Below, piece after piece: positions 1-8,693 of a DNA stretch of 64,000 nucleotides (within the stretch, counting starts at the first letter, position 1; each line of letters opens with the position of its first letter). Below the pieces are notes generated by a model. That model was given only the letters and a program-made list of their open reading frames with translations, was not told the origin of the DNA and did not search any database. This DNA comes from Flavobacterium aquatile LMG 4008 = ATCC 11947 (lineage in GTDB: Bacteria; Bacteroidota; Bacteroidia; Flavobacteriales; Flavobacteriaceae): contig NZ_JRHH01000002.1 of NCBI RefSeq assembly GCF_000757385.1, forward strand, positions 186,001 to 250,000, written 5' to 3'. The translations under genes and the position numbers were made by a program.

Positions 1-2385
1 CCAAAAAGTGACAAGATTTATGAGGTAAAAATTTGGAGAGAAAAGACCAACATGCGTATGGATAATGATGCCATCGCGGTTACAAACCTTCGTAAATTAT
101 TAAAAGAAATTAAATTTAAAGATCAAATTTTTGCTGATGCAAATGCAACTTTGGCGCAAGCATTTTTAAATTTAAAATTAACCGATAGCGCGATTGCTAA
201 AATTAAAATTGCCAAAGAATTTACAAAACAAAACGAAGAAGTAGCGCGTTACCATTTTATTCTGGGTCAAATTTATGAAAGTCAAAATCATAAGGATAGT
301 GCATTTGCATCTTATCAAGAGGTTATTGACATGAAAAGAAAATCGCCAAGACAATATGTAATTCAAGCACATGCACGACAAGCCCAACAGTTTGATTACG
401 AAAAAGGCGACACTTTAGCATTTGTTAAAAAATATAAAGATTTATTAGAAGACAGAGAAAACAGACCATTTTTAGATGTTTTAAATCATCAAATGGGATT
501 GTTTTATGATAAAAATAAAAACTACAATAAAGCTAGTAAATTCTATAATTCTTCTCTAAAAGCTAAATCATCGGATGATTATTTAATTGCTTCCAATTAT
601 AGAAACTTAGCTGAAATAAATTTCACAACTGCAAAATATGTGACCGCTGGAAAATATTATGACAGCACGATGGTTTATTTAAATGATAGAACACGTGAGT
701 TCAAGTTGATTTCTAAGAAAAGAGAAAATCTTGAAGATGTAATTAAATTTGAAGGAATTGCACAACGCAACGATAGCATTTTAAAAGTAGCTTCACTTTC
801 TTCAACAGACAAAGCCATCTATTATCAAAAGTATATTGATAATTTAAAAAAAGAAGATGAAAAGCAACGAATTTTATTAGAGAAAAAACAACGTGCTGAG
901 GAAAATGCTTCTGGAGGAAAAACAGACGATGTAGCATCTGCTGGTATGGCTCAAAAAGCATCCAAAACAGATAATTCGGCTCCAGTTACAAATGGCACAC
1001 CGTCAAAACCAGGAGATTTCTATTTTTATAATCCTGCAACAGTATCTTTTGGTAAAATTGAATTTGCTAAAAAATGGGGAAAAAGAGCTTTTGGTCCAAA
1101 TTGGAGATTAGGTTCTTCACAAGACAAAAATAGTTCAGATGAAGTAGCGGACGAACAAACAGACGAAAAAGAAAAAGTTGTAGACGAAAGATATACTACC
1201 GATTTTTATATTAGTAAAATTCCAACTTCGCAAGTAGCTTTAGACAGTTTAGCCAAAGAAAGAAACTTTGCTTATTATCAGCTTGGTGTAATTTATAAAG
1301 AGAAATTTAAAGAATATAAACGTGCTGCCGACAAACTTGAAACACTCTTAAATAATAATCCGGAAGAGCGATTAGTGTTGCCGTCAATGTATAATTTGTA
1401 TAAAATTTATGAAATCATTGATCCAGCAAAAGCGGCAGCAATGAAAACCAGAATTACATCAAATTATCCAAATTCTCGTTATGCTCAGATTTTAAATAAT
1501 AATTCGGTAAGTTTGGAATTAGGTTCGCCAGAAGTGGTGTACACAAATCTATATAAAGAATACGAATCTGGAAGTTACAGAGAAGCTTTGAGTAAAACCG
1601 AGTTGGCAATTATTCAATTTACAGGTGATGAAATGTTGCCAAAATTAGAATTATTAAAAGCGAATTTAGTTGGTAAATTATATGGTTTAAAAGATTATAA
1701 AAAGGCATTGAACTATGTAGCATTATCGTATCCTAATAGTCAAGAAGGTAAAGAAACTGAAGCATTTATTTCTTCTAAAATCCCAATGTTAGAATCATTA
1801 TATTTCAATGATTTAACACCAACTTCATGGAAAATTGTATTTGAACCAGCAAATAGTTTAGACGATAAAAGCACAAAACCACTTTTAGATAAACTAAATA
1901 AATTTGCTAAAGAACGAACAATAGAAACACTTACAGTTTCAACAGATATTTATTCAATCGATAGAAACTTAATTGTTATTCACGGAATAAAATCGGAAGA
2001 AAGTGCCAAAGGAATAGCGCAAGTTTTAAAAGAATTTAAAGAGTATAAAATTGAAGATAAGTCAATAGTAATTTCAACGGAAAATTATAGAATAGTTCAA
2101 ATTTATAAAAATTTGGATGAGTATGTTTCTGGAGACGGACCAACATTTGTTCTAAAAACAAAACCAGCAATTGAATTACCAAAACCAGATGTTGTAAAAC
2201 AAAAGCCAGAAAAAATAAAAAGAGAAGAAATAAACACGATTCAAAATGACGTGCCTGGCGGAAAAATGGATGGAGGAAGAAATCAACAACAAAACCCTCC
2301 TTCAAAAGGAAATAGTAATACAAACAACACGCCTCAGAATATGATGCCACCAACACCAACTTCAACTCCGCCAAGAAAACCATAA
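1..2385 (+). CDS. sprE: SprE/PorW-like TPR lipoprotein of the type IX secretion system, 5' end missing
   Basis: The reading frame is open from the first base, so the start and the lipoprotein signal lie outside the window. About 795 residues remain. Tandem TPR-like helices fill the first third; a charged low-complexity linker lies near residues 270-400, more TPR-like repeats follow, and the tail is rich in Pro and Asn. SprE (PorW in Porphyromonas) is a periplasmic lipoprotein needed for type IX secretion and gliding. The assignment rests on remembered family resemblance plus the next genes, a bactofilin and ATP synthase, which I recall following sprE in Flavobacterium. The call as a TPR protein is firm; the exact name is likely. 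Confidence 0.8.
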   Translation, partial: PKSDKIYEVKIWREKTNMRMDNDAIAVTNLRKLLKEIKFKDQIFADANATLAQAFLNLKLTDSAIAKIKIAKEFTKQNEEVARYHFILGQIYESQNHKDSAFASYQEVIDMKRKSPRQYVIQAHARQAQQFDYEKGDTLAFVKKYKDLLEDRENRPFLDVLNHQMGLFYDKNKNYNKASKFYNSSLKAKSSDDYLIASNYRNLAEINFTTAKYVTAGKYYDSTMVYLNDRTREFKLISKKRENLEDVIKFEGIAQRNDSILKVASLSSTDKAIYYQKYIDNLKKEDEKQRILLEKKQRAEENASGGKTDDVASAGMAQKASKTDNSAPVTNGTPSKPGDFYFYNPATVSFGKIEFAKKWGKRAFGPNWRLGSSQDKNSSDEVADEQTDEKEKVVDERYTTDFYISKIPTSQVALDSLAKERNFAYYQLGVIYKEKFKEYKRAADKLETLLNNNPEERLVLPSMYNLYKIYEIIDPAKAAAMKTRITSNYPNSRYAQILNNNSVSLELGSPEVVYTNLYKEYESGSYREALSKTELAIIQFTGDEMLPKLELLKANLVGKLYGLKDYKKALNYVALSYPNSQEGKETEAFISSKIPMLESLYFNDLTPTSWKIVFEPANSLDDKSTKPLLDKLNKFAKERTIETLTVSTDIYSIDRNLIVIHGIKSEESAKGIAQVLKEFKEYKIEDKSIVISTENYRIVQIYKNLDEYVSGDGPTFVLKTKPAIELPKPDVVKQKPEKIKREEINTIQNDVPGGKMDGGRNQQQNPPSKGNSNTNNTPQNMMPPTPTSTPPRKP

Positions 2386-2389
2386 TACT

Positions 2390-2797
2390 ATGTTTGAAAA
2401 AAAGCCAAAATCATATACAGACCTTTTAGGAAAAACCAATAGAATTGTAGAAGGAACAATCATTCAAGGCGATATTACTTCTTCGGCCGATTTTAGATTG
2501 GATGGACATTTAATTGGTAATTTTCAATCGAAAGGTAAAATTGTAATTGGCCCAGCAGGAAGTGTAAAAGGAAATATCATTTGTAAAAATTGTGATATTG
2601 AAGGGAAATTTGAAGGAAAGATTTTGGTTTTAGAAATTCTAAATTTAAAAGCGAAATCTATAATTCATGGTGAAGTAGAATGTGGCAAACTTGCCGTAGA
2701 ACCAGGAGCGGAATTCACAGCAACTTGCGTAATGAAACCCAATGTAAAAAGCTTATCACCCAATGGAGGACAACAATCAGAAGAAAAAACAGCGTAA
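2390..2797 (+). CDS. Bactofilin (polymer-forming cytoskeletal protein)
   Basis: A 135-residue protein with the right-handed beta-helix core of bactofilins: short repeating strands rich in Gly, Ile and Val from about residue 20 to 110 (for example GTIIQGDITSSADFRLDGHL) between disordered ends. Bactofilins polymerise without nucleotide into filaments, often on the inner membrane, and help place envelope enzymes or machines. It starts 4 bases after the sprE stop and its last 35 bases overlap atpZ, so all three are probably on one mRNA. Its place next to a gliding/secretion gene suggests a role in placing that machinery, but this is inference. Confidence 0.88.
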   Translation: MFEKKPKSYTDLLGKTNRIVEGTIIQGDITSSADFRLDGHLIGNFQSKGKIVIGPAGSVKGNIICKNCDIEGKFEGKILVLEILNLKAKSIIHGEVECGKLAVEPGAEFTATCVMKPNVKSLSPNGGQQSEEKTA

Positions 2798-2993
2798 CAA
2801 ATGGTTGTCGTTAATAAACATCCCAATCCAAATGGGTGCAATAATTTTTGTGTTTGCCTTTGTTGGAAAATGGCTCGATGACAAATACCCGAATCCAGAA
2901 GATGTTTACACCAAATCTATAACGTTATTAGGTGTTTTTTTAGCCTTATATAATGTTTACAGACAAGTAAAAGACATTGGAAACAATCAATAA
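2763..2993 (+). CDS. atpZ: AtpZ/AtpI family ATP synthase accessory protein
   Basis: A 76-residue protein with a lysine-rich N-terminus and two hydrophobic helices at about 21-37 and 53-66, with the short polar loop GKWLDDKYP between them. This is the usual form of AtpZ, a small membrane protein encoded upstream of F0 genes and linked in other bacteria to cation handling or assembly of the c-ring. The start lies inside the bactofilin gene with a 35-base overlap, which implies translational coupling. The family call is supported by size, topology and the downstream ATP synthase genes. Confidence 0.82.
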   Translation: MEDNNQKKKQRNKWLSLINIPIQMGAIIFVFAFVGKWLDDKYPNPEDVYTKSITLLGVFLALYNVYRQVKDIGNNQ

Positions 2994-2999
2994 TATCGA

Positions 3000-3395
3000 A
3001 TGAAACTTCAAATTTTTAAAACCGTAATCCTTACTTTATTAATTGCGGTTGTACTTTTTTTTGGCAATAAATTAATTTTACAAACTGAATCATTCAGCCA
3101 AAATTTCGAGGTATTCAGTTATTCCTTAGAAACTATTTATGCCCTATTTTGTGCGTTTTCTGTTATAATTTTAATAACATTAATGATTGTAAATTCCAGA
3201 AATAAAGACATTGTAGGAATGACCTTTTTATTAATAACAAGCATAAAAGCAGGAGTTTTATTCTTTATTTTCTCTGACATAATAGGGTCAAGCAATAAAA
3301 ACACAGTTGAAAGAATTAATTTTTTTGTAGTATTTATTCTTTTTTTGACAATAGAGACGTTAATAACCATAAGATTATTAAATAAAAAACAATAA
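3000..3395 (+). CDS. Small four-helix membrane protein between atpZ and atpB (DUF6168-like)
   Basis: A 131-residue protein with four predicted membrane helices (about 7-27, 44-64, 73-93 and 107-126) and short polar loops. It occupies the slot held by AtpI in many ATP synthase operons. From memory this matches a Bacteroidetes-restricted family, DUF6168, but I cannot verify the number. It follows atpZ after 6 bases. An assembly or accessory role for F0 is inferred from position only. Confidence 0.65.
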   Translation: MKLQIFKTVILTLLIAVVLFFGNKLILQTESFSQNFEVFSYSLETIYALFCAFSVIILITLMIVNSRNKDIVGMTFLLITSIKAGVLFFIFSDIIGSSNKNTVERINFFVVFILFLTIETLITIRLLNKKQ

Positions 3396-3442
3396 TCAAT
3401 CATTAAATCTGCAAATTCAATTAAAAAATAGTTTTATTCTAC

Positions 3443-3471
3443 TTGGAATAGTAATAAAAAATGTACCTTTG
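3443..3471 (+). promoter_or_regulatory. Candidate promoter of the atpB operon
   Basis: TTG at 3443-3445 and TACCTTTG at 3464-3471 match the Bacteroidetes -33 (TTG) and -7 (TAnnTTTG) elements with an 18-base spacer. The atpB start is 43 bases downstream. This suggests that the F0F1 genes have their own strong promoter in addition to read-through from sprE and atpZ. Confidence 0.6.
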
Positions 3472-3513
3472 CACCAAATTTTAGAAACCTTAAAATTTAA
3501 GTAAAATAAAGTT

Positions 3514-4659
3514 ATGGTGATTTCAAAAAAACCACTCCATTTTATCGCAGCACTTTTAGTAGCATTTATGCCATTAGTTTCAAGTGCAAATCCTTCAAAT
3601 GATTCAACAGCTGTTGAGGCTCATGCTGTTGCAAAAACAGAAGAAGCTTCTCATGAAGGAGTACATGCGGAACCAAAAGATGAAAAAGCGAAAATAAAAG
3701 AATTTATCAATCATCACCTTTTAGATTCTCATAGTTTCTATTTCAATGCTGATGAAGAATCTGGAAAACATTTTGGATTTTCGTTACCTATAATTTTATG
3801 GGATAATGGATTTCAGTTTTTCTCGTCTTCTAAATTCCATAACGGAGAAGAAGTTGCAGAACATAATGGAAATTTTTATGTACTTCACCATGAAAAAATC
3901 TACAAAACCGATGCTTCTGGTAAACTAAATGAAGAACACGGTCATCCTACAAACGTTAGACCATTAGACTTCTCAATAACTAAAAGTGTTTTGGGAATAT
4001 TATTAATTGCATTATTAATGTTTTTAGTATTTACAAGCTTAGCGAAGTCTTATGCAAAAAACGGTGGAATTGCTAAAGGTATTGGAAGAATATTTGAACC
4101 TATAGTTTTATATGTTCGTGATGATATTGCAATACCAAATATTGGAGAAAAAAAATATAAAAAATATATGAGTTATTTGTTAACTATATTCTTTTTTATT
4201 TTATTCTTGAATATTTTAGGATTAACACCATTTGGATTTAATGTTACTGGTAATTTTACAATTACAGCATCTTTAGCAATCCTTACTTATTTAATAACAA
4301 CTTTTACTGCTAATAAAAATTATTGGGGACATATTTTTTGGATGCCAGGCGTACCAACTCCAATGAAATTTATTCTAGCACCAATAGAATTATTAGGAAC
4401 TATCATTAAACCATTCTCATTAATGATTCGTTTGTATGCAAATATGGTTGCAGGACACGTTGTTTTAATGAGTATTATTGGATTAATGTTTATCTTTAAA
4501 AGCTGGATCGGAAGTTCATTGTCATTTGGATTAGCATTTGCTTTGTCAATTTTAGAAATATTAGTTGCTTTTTTACAAGCTTATATTTTTACAATGTTAT
4601 CGGCTCTTTATTTCGGAGCAGGAAACGAAGAACATCATCACGAAGACGCACACCATTAA
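3514..4659 (+). CDS. atpB: F0F1 ATP synthase subunit a
   Basis: Subunit a forms the proton half-channels beside the c-ring. The 381-residue protein is longer than the E. coli subunit (about 270) because of a signal-like hydrophobic N-terminus and a His/Glu-rich extracytoplasmic stretch (about 25-155), common in Bacteroidetes. The C-terminal half has five to six membrane helices and the conserved helix with the essential Arg in the motif IRLYANMVAGH. The C-terminus is His-rich (EEHHHEDAHH). A TAnnTTTG promoter lies upstream and atpE follows after a hairpin. Confidence 0.95.
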   Translation: MVISKKPLHFIAALLVAFMPLVSSANPSNDSTAVEAHAVAKTEEASHEGVHAEPKDEKAKIKEFINHHLLDSHSFYFNADEESGKHFGFSLPIILWDNGFQFFSSSKFHNGEEVAEHNGNFYVLHHEKIYKTDASGKLNEEHGHPTNVRPLDFSITKSVLGILLIALLMFLVFTSLAKSYAKNGGIAKGIGRIFEPIVLYVRDDIAIPNIGEKKYKKYMSYLLTIFFFILFLNILGLTPFGFNVTGNFTITASLAILTYLITTFTANKNYWGHIFWMPGVPTPMKFILAPIELLGTIIKPFSLMIRLYANMVAGHVVLMSIIGLMFIFKSWIGSSLSFGLAFALSILEILVAFLQAYIFTMLSALYFGAGNEEHHHEDAHH

Positions 4660-4661
4660 TG

Positions 4662-4683
4662 GCTTAAGGCTTGTGCCTTTAGC
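4662..4683 (+). other. Stem-loop between atpB and atpE
   Basis: Bases 4662-4670 pair with 4675-4683 around a TTGT loop: eight base pairs with a single T-T mismatch. It sits 36 bases before the atpE start and has no U-tract, so it is not a terminator. It could mark an mRNA processing or stabilising site that favours high expression of subunit c; this is inference. Confidence 0.45.
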
Positions 4684-4719
4684 TTCAAAAAAGAATGTTT
4701 AATTTTTAATATATATATT

Positions 4720-4908
4720 ATGCAAATTCCAGAAATTGTAGGAGCAGGATTAATTGTAATCGGAGCAGGTTTAGGTATTGGTAAAATTGGTGGTTCAGCA
4801 ATGGACGCTATTGCTCGTCAGCCAGAAGCTTCAGGAAAAATCCAAACAGCTATGCTTATTGCTGCTGCACTTATTGAAGGTATTGGTTTCGCGGCGTTAT
4901 TCGCGTAA
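4720..4908 (+). CDS. atpE: F0F1 ATP synthase subunit c
   Basis: A 62-residue hairpin of two membrane helices joined by the polar loop ARQPEA, as in all c subunits. The ion-binding carboxylate is the Glu of ALIEGIG in helix 2. The Na+-type signature (Gln in helix 1 and Ser/Thr after the Glu) is absent: the helix 1 position is Ile and Gly follows the Glu. This indicates proton coupling. Hairpins lie on both sides of the gene, consistent with the need for many copies of subunit c per complex. Confidence 0.95.
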   Translation: MQIPEIVGAGLIVIGAGLGIGKIGGSAMDAIARQPEASGKIQTAMLIAAALIEGIGFAALFA

Positions 4909-4920
4909 TTAAAACAAACA

Positions 4921-4957
4921 AAACAATAGTTATAACGGTTGGTTGTAACTATTGTTT
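4921..4957 (+). terminator. Hairpin between atpE and atpF, possible partial terminator
   Basis: Bases 4921-4932 (AAACAATAGTTA) pair perfectly with 4946-4957 over 12 base pairs, with a 13-base loop and a following T-rich run (ATTTTATTTATT). It lies inside the operon just after atpE. A leaky terminator or 3' stabiliser here would raise atpE mRNA relative to the genes that follow. Confidence 0.55.
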
Positions 4958-4991
4958 ATTTTATTTATTAAAAAATTAATTTTAAGATAGT

Positions 4992-5492
4992 ATGGAAAAG
5001 TTAATAAACGATTTTTCATTTGGATTATTTATCTGGCAAGTAGTAATATTTGTTGGATTGATTCTATTGTTAAAAAAATTCGCTTGGAAACCAATTCTTG
5101 ACGCAGTAAACGAAAGAGAAGAAGGAATCAAAAATGCATTACTTTCTGCAGAAAATGCTAAAAAAGAAATGCAAAATCTTAAATCAGATAATGAAAAATT
5201 ATTAGCTGAAGCAAGAGCAGAACGTGACGCTTTAATGAAAGAAGCTCGTGAAATCAAAGATAAAATGATTAACGATGCTAAAGTTGAAGCTCAAGCAACT
5301 GGAGAAAAAATGATTGAACAAGCGAAAGCAGCAATCACTAGCGAAAAAAATGCAGCTATGGCAGAATTGAAAAACCAAGTTTCTTCATTGTCATTAGAAA
5401 TTGCAGAAAAAGTATTAAGAGACGAATTATCTAACAAAGAAGCTCAAACTAAATTAGTTGAGAAAATGTTAGGTGACGCTAAATTAAACTAA
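4992..5492 (+). CDS. atpF: F0F1 ATP synthase subunit b
   Basis: A 166-residue peripheral-stalk protein. One membrane helix at about 10-27 is followed by KKFAWKPI, typical of subunit b, and a long Ala/Glu/Lys-rich coiled coil to the end. It tethers F1 to subunit a by way of delta. It lies between atpE and atpH in standard order, 5 bases before atpH. Confidence 0.94.
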   Translation: MEKLINDFSFGLFIWQVVIFVGLILLLKKFAWKPILDAVNEREEGIKNALLSAENAKKEMQNLKSDNEKLLAEARAERDALMKEAREIKDKMINDAKVEAQATGEKMIEQAKAAITSEKNAAMAELKNQVSSLSLEIAEKVLRDELSNKEAQTKLVEKMLGDAKLN

Positions 5493-5497
5493 TCATT

Positions 5498-6025
5498 ATG
5501 TCTAGAGCAGCGATTAGATATGCAAAAGCAATATTAGACATTGCACAAACTTCAGGTAATGCTGATGCAGTTAATAATGACATGACGTCTATTGTTAACG
5601 CTATCACTAGCAGTCCAGAGTTGAAAGACTTTTTAACCAGTCCAGTTATTAGAATTGATGTTAAAAAATCGGCTTTGTCAGAAGTATTTTCAAACGTACA
5701 AAAAGAAACAAATAGCTTATTTCATTTGTTATTTGAAAACAAAAGATTCGAAATTTTAGAATCAATAGCTATTCAATACAATAGATTATTTGACGAAAGT
5801 AACGGAATTGAAGTTGCAAAAGTAACTACAGCTTTCCCAATTACTCCAGAATTAGAAACTAAAGTATTGGCTAAAATAGCAGAGTTTTCTAACAAGAAAA
5901 TAACTATAGAAAATATAGTAGATCCATCAATTATTGGAGGATTTATTTTAAGAGTTGGCGATAAGCAGTACAATGCTTCTGTAGCTAGTAAATTAAGTGA
6001 ATTAAAAAGAGAGTTTAGTAATTAG
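5498..6025 (+). CDS. atpH: F0F1 ATP synthase subunit delta
   Basis: A 175-residue protein with the helical N-terminal domain of delta/OSCP (starting SRAAIRYAKAILDIA) and a C-terminal domain ending in the conserved Gly-rich segment IIGGFILRVGDKQYNASV. Delta links the top of F1 to the b stalk. It follows atpF by 5 bases and precedes atpA by 23 bases. Confidence 0.94.
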   Translation: MSRAAIRYAKAILDIAQTSGNADAVNNDMTSIVNAITSSPELKDFLTSPVIRIDVKKSALSEVFSNVQKETNSLFHLLFENKRFEILESIAIQYNRLFDESNGIEVAKVTTAFPITPELETKVLAKIAEFSNKKITIENIVDPSIIGGFILRVGDKQYNASVASKLSELKREFSN

Positions 6026-6048
6026 AATTCCATTAAAGATATATCAAA

Positions 6049-7626
6049 ATGGCGGAAATTAAACCAGCTGAAATTTCAGCAATATTAAAAAAACAATTAT
6101 CAGGTTTTGAATCTGGTGCATCGTTAGAAGAAGTTGGAACAGTACTTCAAGTAGGTGATGGTATTGCTCGTGTTTACGGGTTATCAAATGCTCAATATGG
6201 TGAGTTAGTACAATTCGACAACGGATTGGAAGCTATCGTATTGAACTTAGAAGAAGACAACGTAGGTGTTGTACTTTTAGGTCCATCTACAGGAATTAGA
6301 GAAGGTTCTACAGTAAAACGTACACAACGTATCGCTTCTTTAAAAGTTGGTGAGCAAATCGTAGGTCGTGTTGTAAACACACTTGGTGAACCAATCGATG
6401 GTAAAGGACCAATCGGTGGCGAACTTTATGAAATGCCATTAGAAAGAAAAGCTCCTGGAGTTATCTTTCGTCAACCAGTAACAGAACCATTACAAACTGG
6501 TATCAAAGCAGTAGATGCAATGATTCCTGTTGGTCGTGGACAACGTGAGTTGGTTATTGGTGACCGTCAAACTGGTAAATCAACAGTTTGTATTGACACT
6601 ATCTTAAATCAAAAAGAATTTTATGATGCAGGGAAACCAGTATTTTGTATCTATGTAGCAATTGGGCAAAAAGCTTCAACTGTTGCTGGAATCGCAAAAA
6701 TGCTAGAAGAAAAAGGAGCAATGGCTTATACAGTAATTGTAGCAGCTAACGCATCTGACCCAGCACCAATGCAAGTATATGCACCAATGGCCGGAGCTGC
6801 AATCGGAGAATATTTCCGTGATTCAGGACGTCCAGCATTAATCGTTTATGATGATTTATCTAAGCAAGCAGTAGCTTACCGTGAGGTATCTCTTTTATTA
6901 AGAAGACCTCCAGGTCGTGAGGCTTATCCTGGTGACGTTTTCTACTTACACTCTCGTTTATTAGAAAGAGCTTGTAAAGTAATTGCTGATGATGATATTG
7001 CTAAAGACATGAACGACTTACCAGATACTTTAAAAGGTATCGTAAAAGGTGGTGGATCATTAACTGCTTTACCAATTATCGAAACTCAAGCAGGTGACGT
7101 TTCTGCATACATTCCAACTAACGTAATTTCGATTACAGATGGACAAATTTTCCTTGATGGAGATTTATTCAACTCTGGAGTTCGTCCTGCAATTAACGTA
7201 GGTATTTCGGTATCTCGTGTTGGAGGTAATGCTCAAATTAAATCGATGAAAAAAGTAGCTGGAACATTAAAATTAGACCAAGCTCAATTCCGTGAATTAG
7301 AAGCTTTCGCCAAATTTGGTTCTGATCTTGATGCTGTAACTTTAAACGTTATTGAAAAAGGAAAAAGAAACGTTGAAATCTTAAAACAAGGTTTAAACGA
7401 TCCTTATACAGTTGAAGATCAAGTAGCTATAATCTACGCTGGTTCTAAAAACTTATTAAGAAATGTTCCTGTTAATAAAGTAAAAGAATTCGAAAAAGAT
7501 TTTATCGAATACTTAAACAACAAACACAGAGATACTCTTGATGCTTTAAAAGCTGGAAAATTAGACGATAACATTACAGACGTTATTGAAAGAGCAGCTA
7601 AAGAATTATCAGCAAAATATAATTAA
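6049..7626 (+). CDS. atpA: F0F1 ATP synthase subunit alpha
   Basis: A 525-residue protein of the usual length. The Walker A motif GDRQTGKST lies at residues 171-179, and SVSRVGG with the arginine finger that completes the beta catalytic site lies near 388. Alpha binds non-catalytic nucleotide in the alpha3beta3 ring. The beta (atpD) and epsilon (atpC) genes are not in the window, as known for Bacteroidetes, where they form a separate locus. Codon use is cleaner than in its neighbours, as for a highly expressed gene. Confidence 0.97.
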   Translation: MAEIKPAEISAILKKQLSGFESGASLEEVGTVLQVGDGIARVYGLSNAQYGELVQFDNGLEAIVLNLEEDNVGVVLLGPSTGIREGSTVKRTQRIASLKVGEQIVGRVVNTLGEPIDGKGPIGGELYEMPLERKAPGVIFRQPVTEPLQTGIKAVDAMIPVGRGQRELVIGDRQTGKSTVCIDTILNQKEFYDAGKPVFCIYVAIGQKASTVAGIAKMLEEKGAMAYTVIVAANASDPAPMQVYAPMAGAAIGEYFRDSGRPALIVYDDLSKQAVAYREVSLLLRRPPGREAYPGDVFYLHSRLLERACKVIADDDIAKDMNDLPDTLKGIVKGGGSLTALPIIETQAGDVSAYIPTNVISITDGQIFLDGDLFNSGVRPAINVGISVSRVGGNAQIKSMKKVAGTLKLDQAQFRELEAFAKFGSDLDAVTLNVIEKGKRNVEILKQGLNDPYTVEDQVAIIYAGSKNLLRNVPVNKVKEFEKDFIEYLNNKHRDTLDALKAGKLDDNITDVIERAAKELSAKYN

Positions 7627-7629
7627 TAT

Positions 7630-7691
7630 AAGTGAATAGTGAATAGTGATTAGTGAAGAGCTAATTACTATTTACTTATTACTAATTACTA
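7630..7691. repeat. AGTGAATAGTGATTAGT-type dispersed repeat with imperfect stem, copy 1
   Basis: The 72-base gap between atpA and atpG is almost filled by tandem AGTGAATAGTGA-like units followed by an imperfect inverted copy (CTAATTACTATTTACT). As RNA it can fold into a stem using G-U pairs. Related sequence occurs at 35194-35261 and 35810-35842. It is a dispersed intergenic repeat that has entered the ATP synthase operon. Confidence 0.7.
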
Positions 7692-7698
7692 GAAAACA

Positions 7699-8559
7699 AT
7701 GGCAAATTTAAAGGAAATCCGTAATAGAATTACTTCCGTTTCATCAACGATGCAGATTACTTCTGCGATGAAAATGGTTTCTGCTGCAAAGTTGAAAAAA
7801 GCACAAGATGCAATTACAGCAATGCGACCTTATGCCGAAAAATTAACGGAATTATTACAAAGTTTAAGTTCAACTCTTGATGGTGAAGTAGGCGGAAGCT
7901 TTACAACACAACGTGAAGTTAACAGAGTTTTAATCGTTGCAGTAACTTCTAATAGAGGTTTGTGTGGCGCTTTTAATTCTAATGTTATTAAACAAGCTAA
8001 ACTTATTGCCGATTCTTATGCCGGAAAGCAAGTTGATATTTTTGCAATTGGTAAAAAAGGAAACGATGCTTTGTCTAAAACAAATAAAATCGCAGGAAAC
8101 AAAAGTGAAGTTTTTGACAACTTAACGTTTGATAATGTTGCCGAAATTGCTCAAATCTTAACCGATAAATTTACTTCTGGTGAGTACGACAAGATTCAAA
8201 TTGTTTACAATCAGTTTAAAAATGCAGCTACGCAAATCGTTCAAACTGAACAATTCTTGCCATTAGCTCCAATTAAATCTGACAAACCTGTTTCTACAGG
8301 CGATTATATTTTTGAACCATCAAAAGAAGAAATCGTTTTAACATTAATTCCAAAATCGTTAAAGACACAATTGTATAAAGCAATTCGTGATTCATTTGCT
8401 TCAGAACACGGAGCGCGTATGACTGCAATGCACAAAGCAACAGACAACGCAACTGAGTTAAGAAACCAATTGAAATTAACATACAATAAAGCTCGTCAAG
8501 CTGCAATTACTAACGAAATCCTTGAAATCGTTGGTGGAGCGGAAGCTTTGAAAGGATAA
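7699..8559 (+). CDS. atpG: F0F1 ATP synthase subunit gamma
   Basis: A 286-residue central-stalk protein. The N-terminal helix has the classic MANLKEIRNRITSVSSTMQI start and the C-terminal helix has the conserved run RMTAMHKATDNA. Gamma rotates inside the alpha/beta ring and couples F0 to catalysis. It ends this part of the split ATP synthase cluster. Confidence 0.96.
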   Translation: MANLKEIRNRITSVSSTMQITSAMKMVSAAKLKKAQDAITAMRPYAEKLTELLQSLSSTLDGEVGGSFTTQREVNRVLIVAVTSNRGLCGAFNSNVIKQAKLIADSYAGKQVDIFAIGKKGNDALSKTNKIAGNKSEVFDNLTFDNVAEIAQILTDKFTSGEYDKIQIVYNQFKNAATQIVQTEQFLPLAPIKSDKPVSTGDYIFEPSKEEIVLTLIPKSLKTQLYKAIRDSFASEHGARMTAMHKATDNATELRNQLKLTYNKARQAAITNEILEIVGGAEALKG

Positions 8560-8634
8560 GAAAATTTTTTTATAATTTTTTCAAATTTCAAAAGCGAAGC
8601 TTTAAAAGGTTAAAATTATTATTTCAAAATATAT

Positions 8635-8664
8635 AAAAGAGTCAACAGTAGTTGACTCTTTTTT
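8635..8664 (+). terminator. Terminator downstream of atpG
   Basis: The stem AAGAGTCAAC/GTTGACTCTT has an AGTA loop and a following T-run. It lies 76 bases after the atpG stop and 30 bases before the next start, and probably ends the ATP synthase transcript. Confidence 0.8.
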
Positions 8665-8693
8665 GTTATTTTTATATCAGATAAAATGCAGAA

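Noticed and set aside
4720..4908. Sodium-coupled ATP synthase
   Set aside because: Subunit c lacks the Gln in helix 1 and the Ser/Thr after the ion-binding Glu that mark Na+-binding rings, so proton coupling is more likely.
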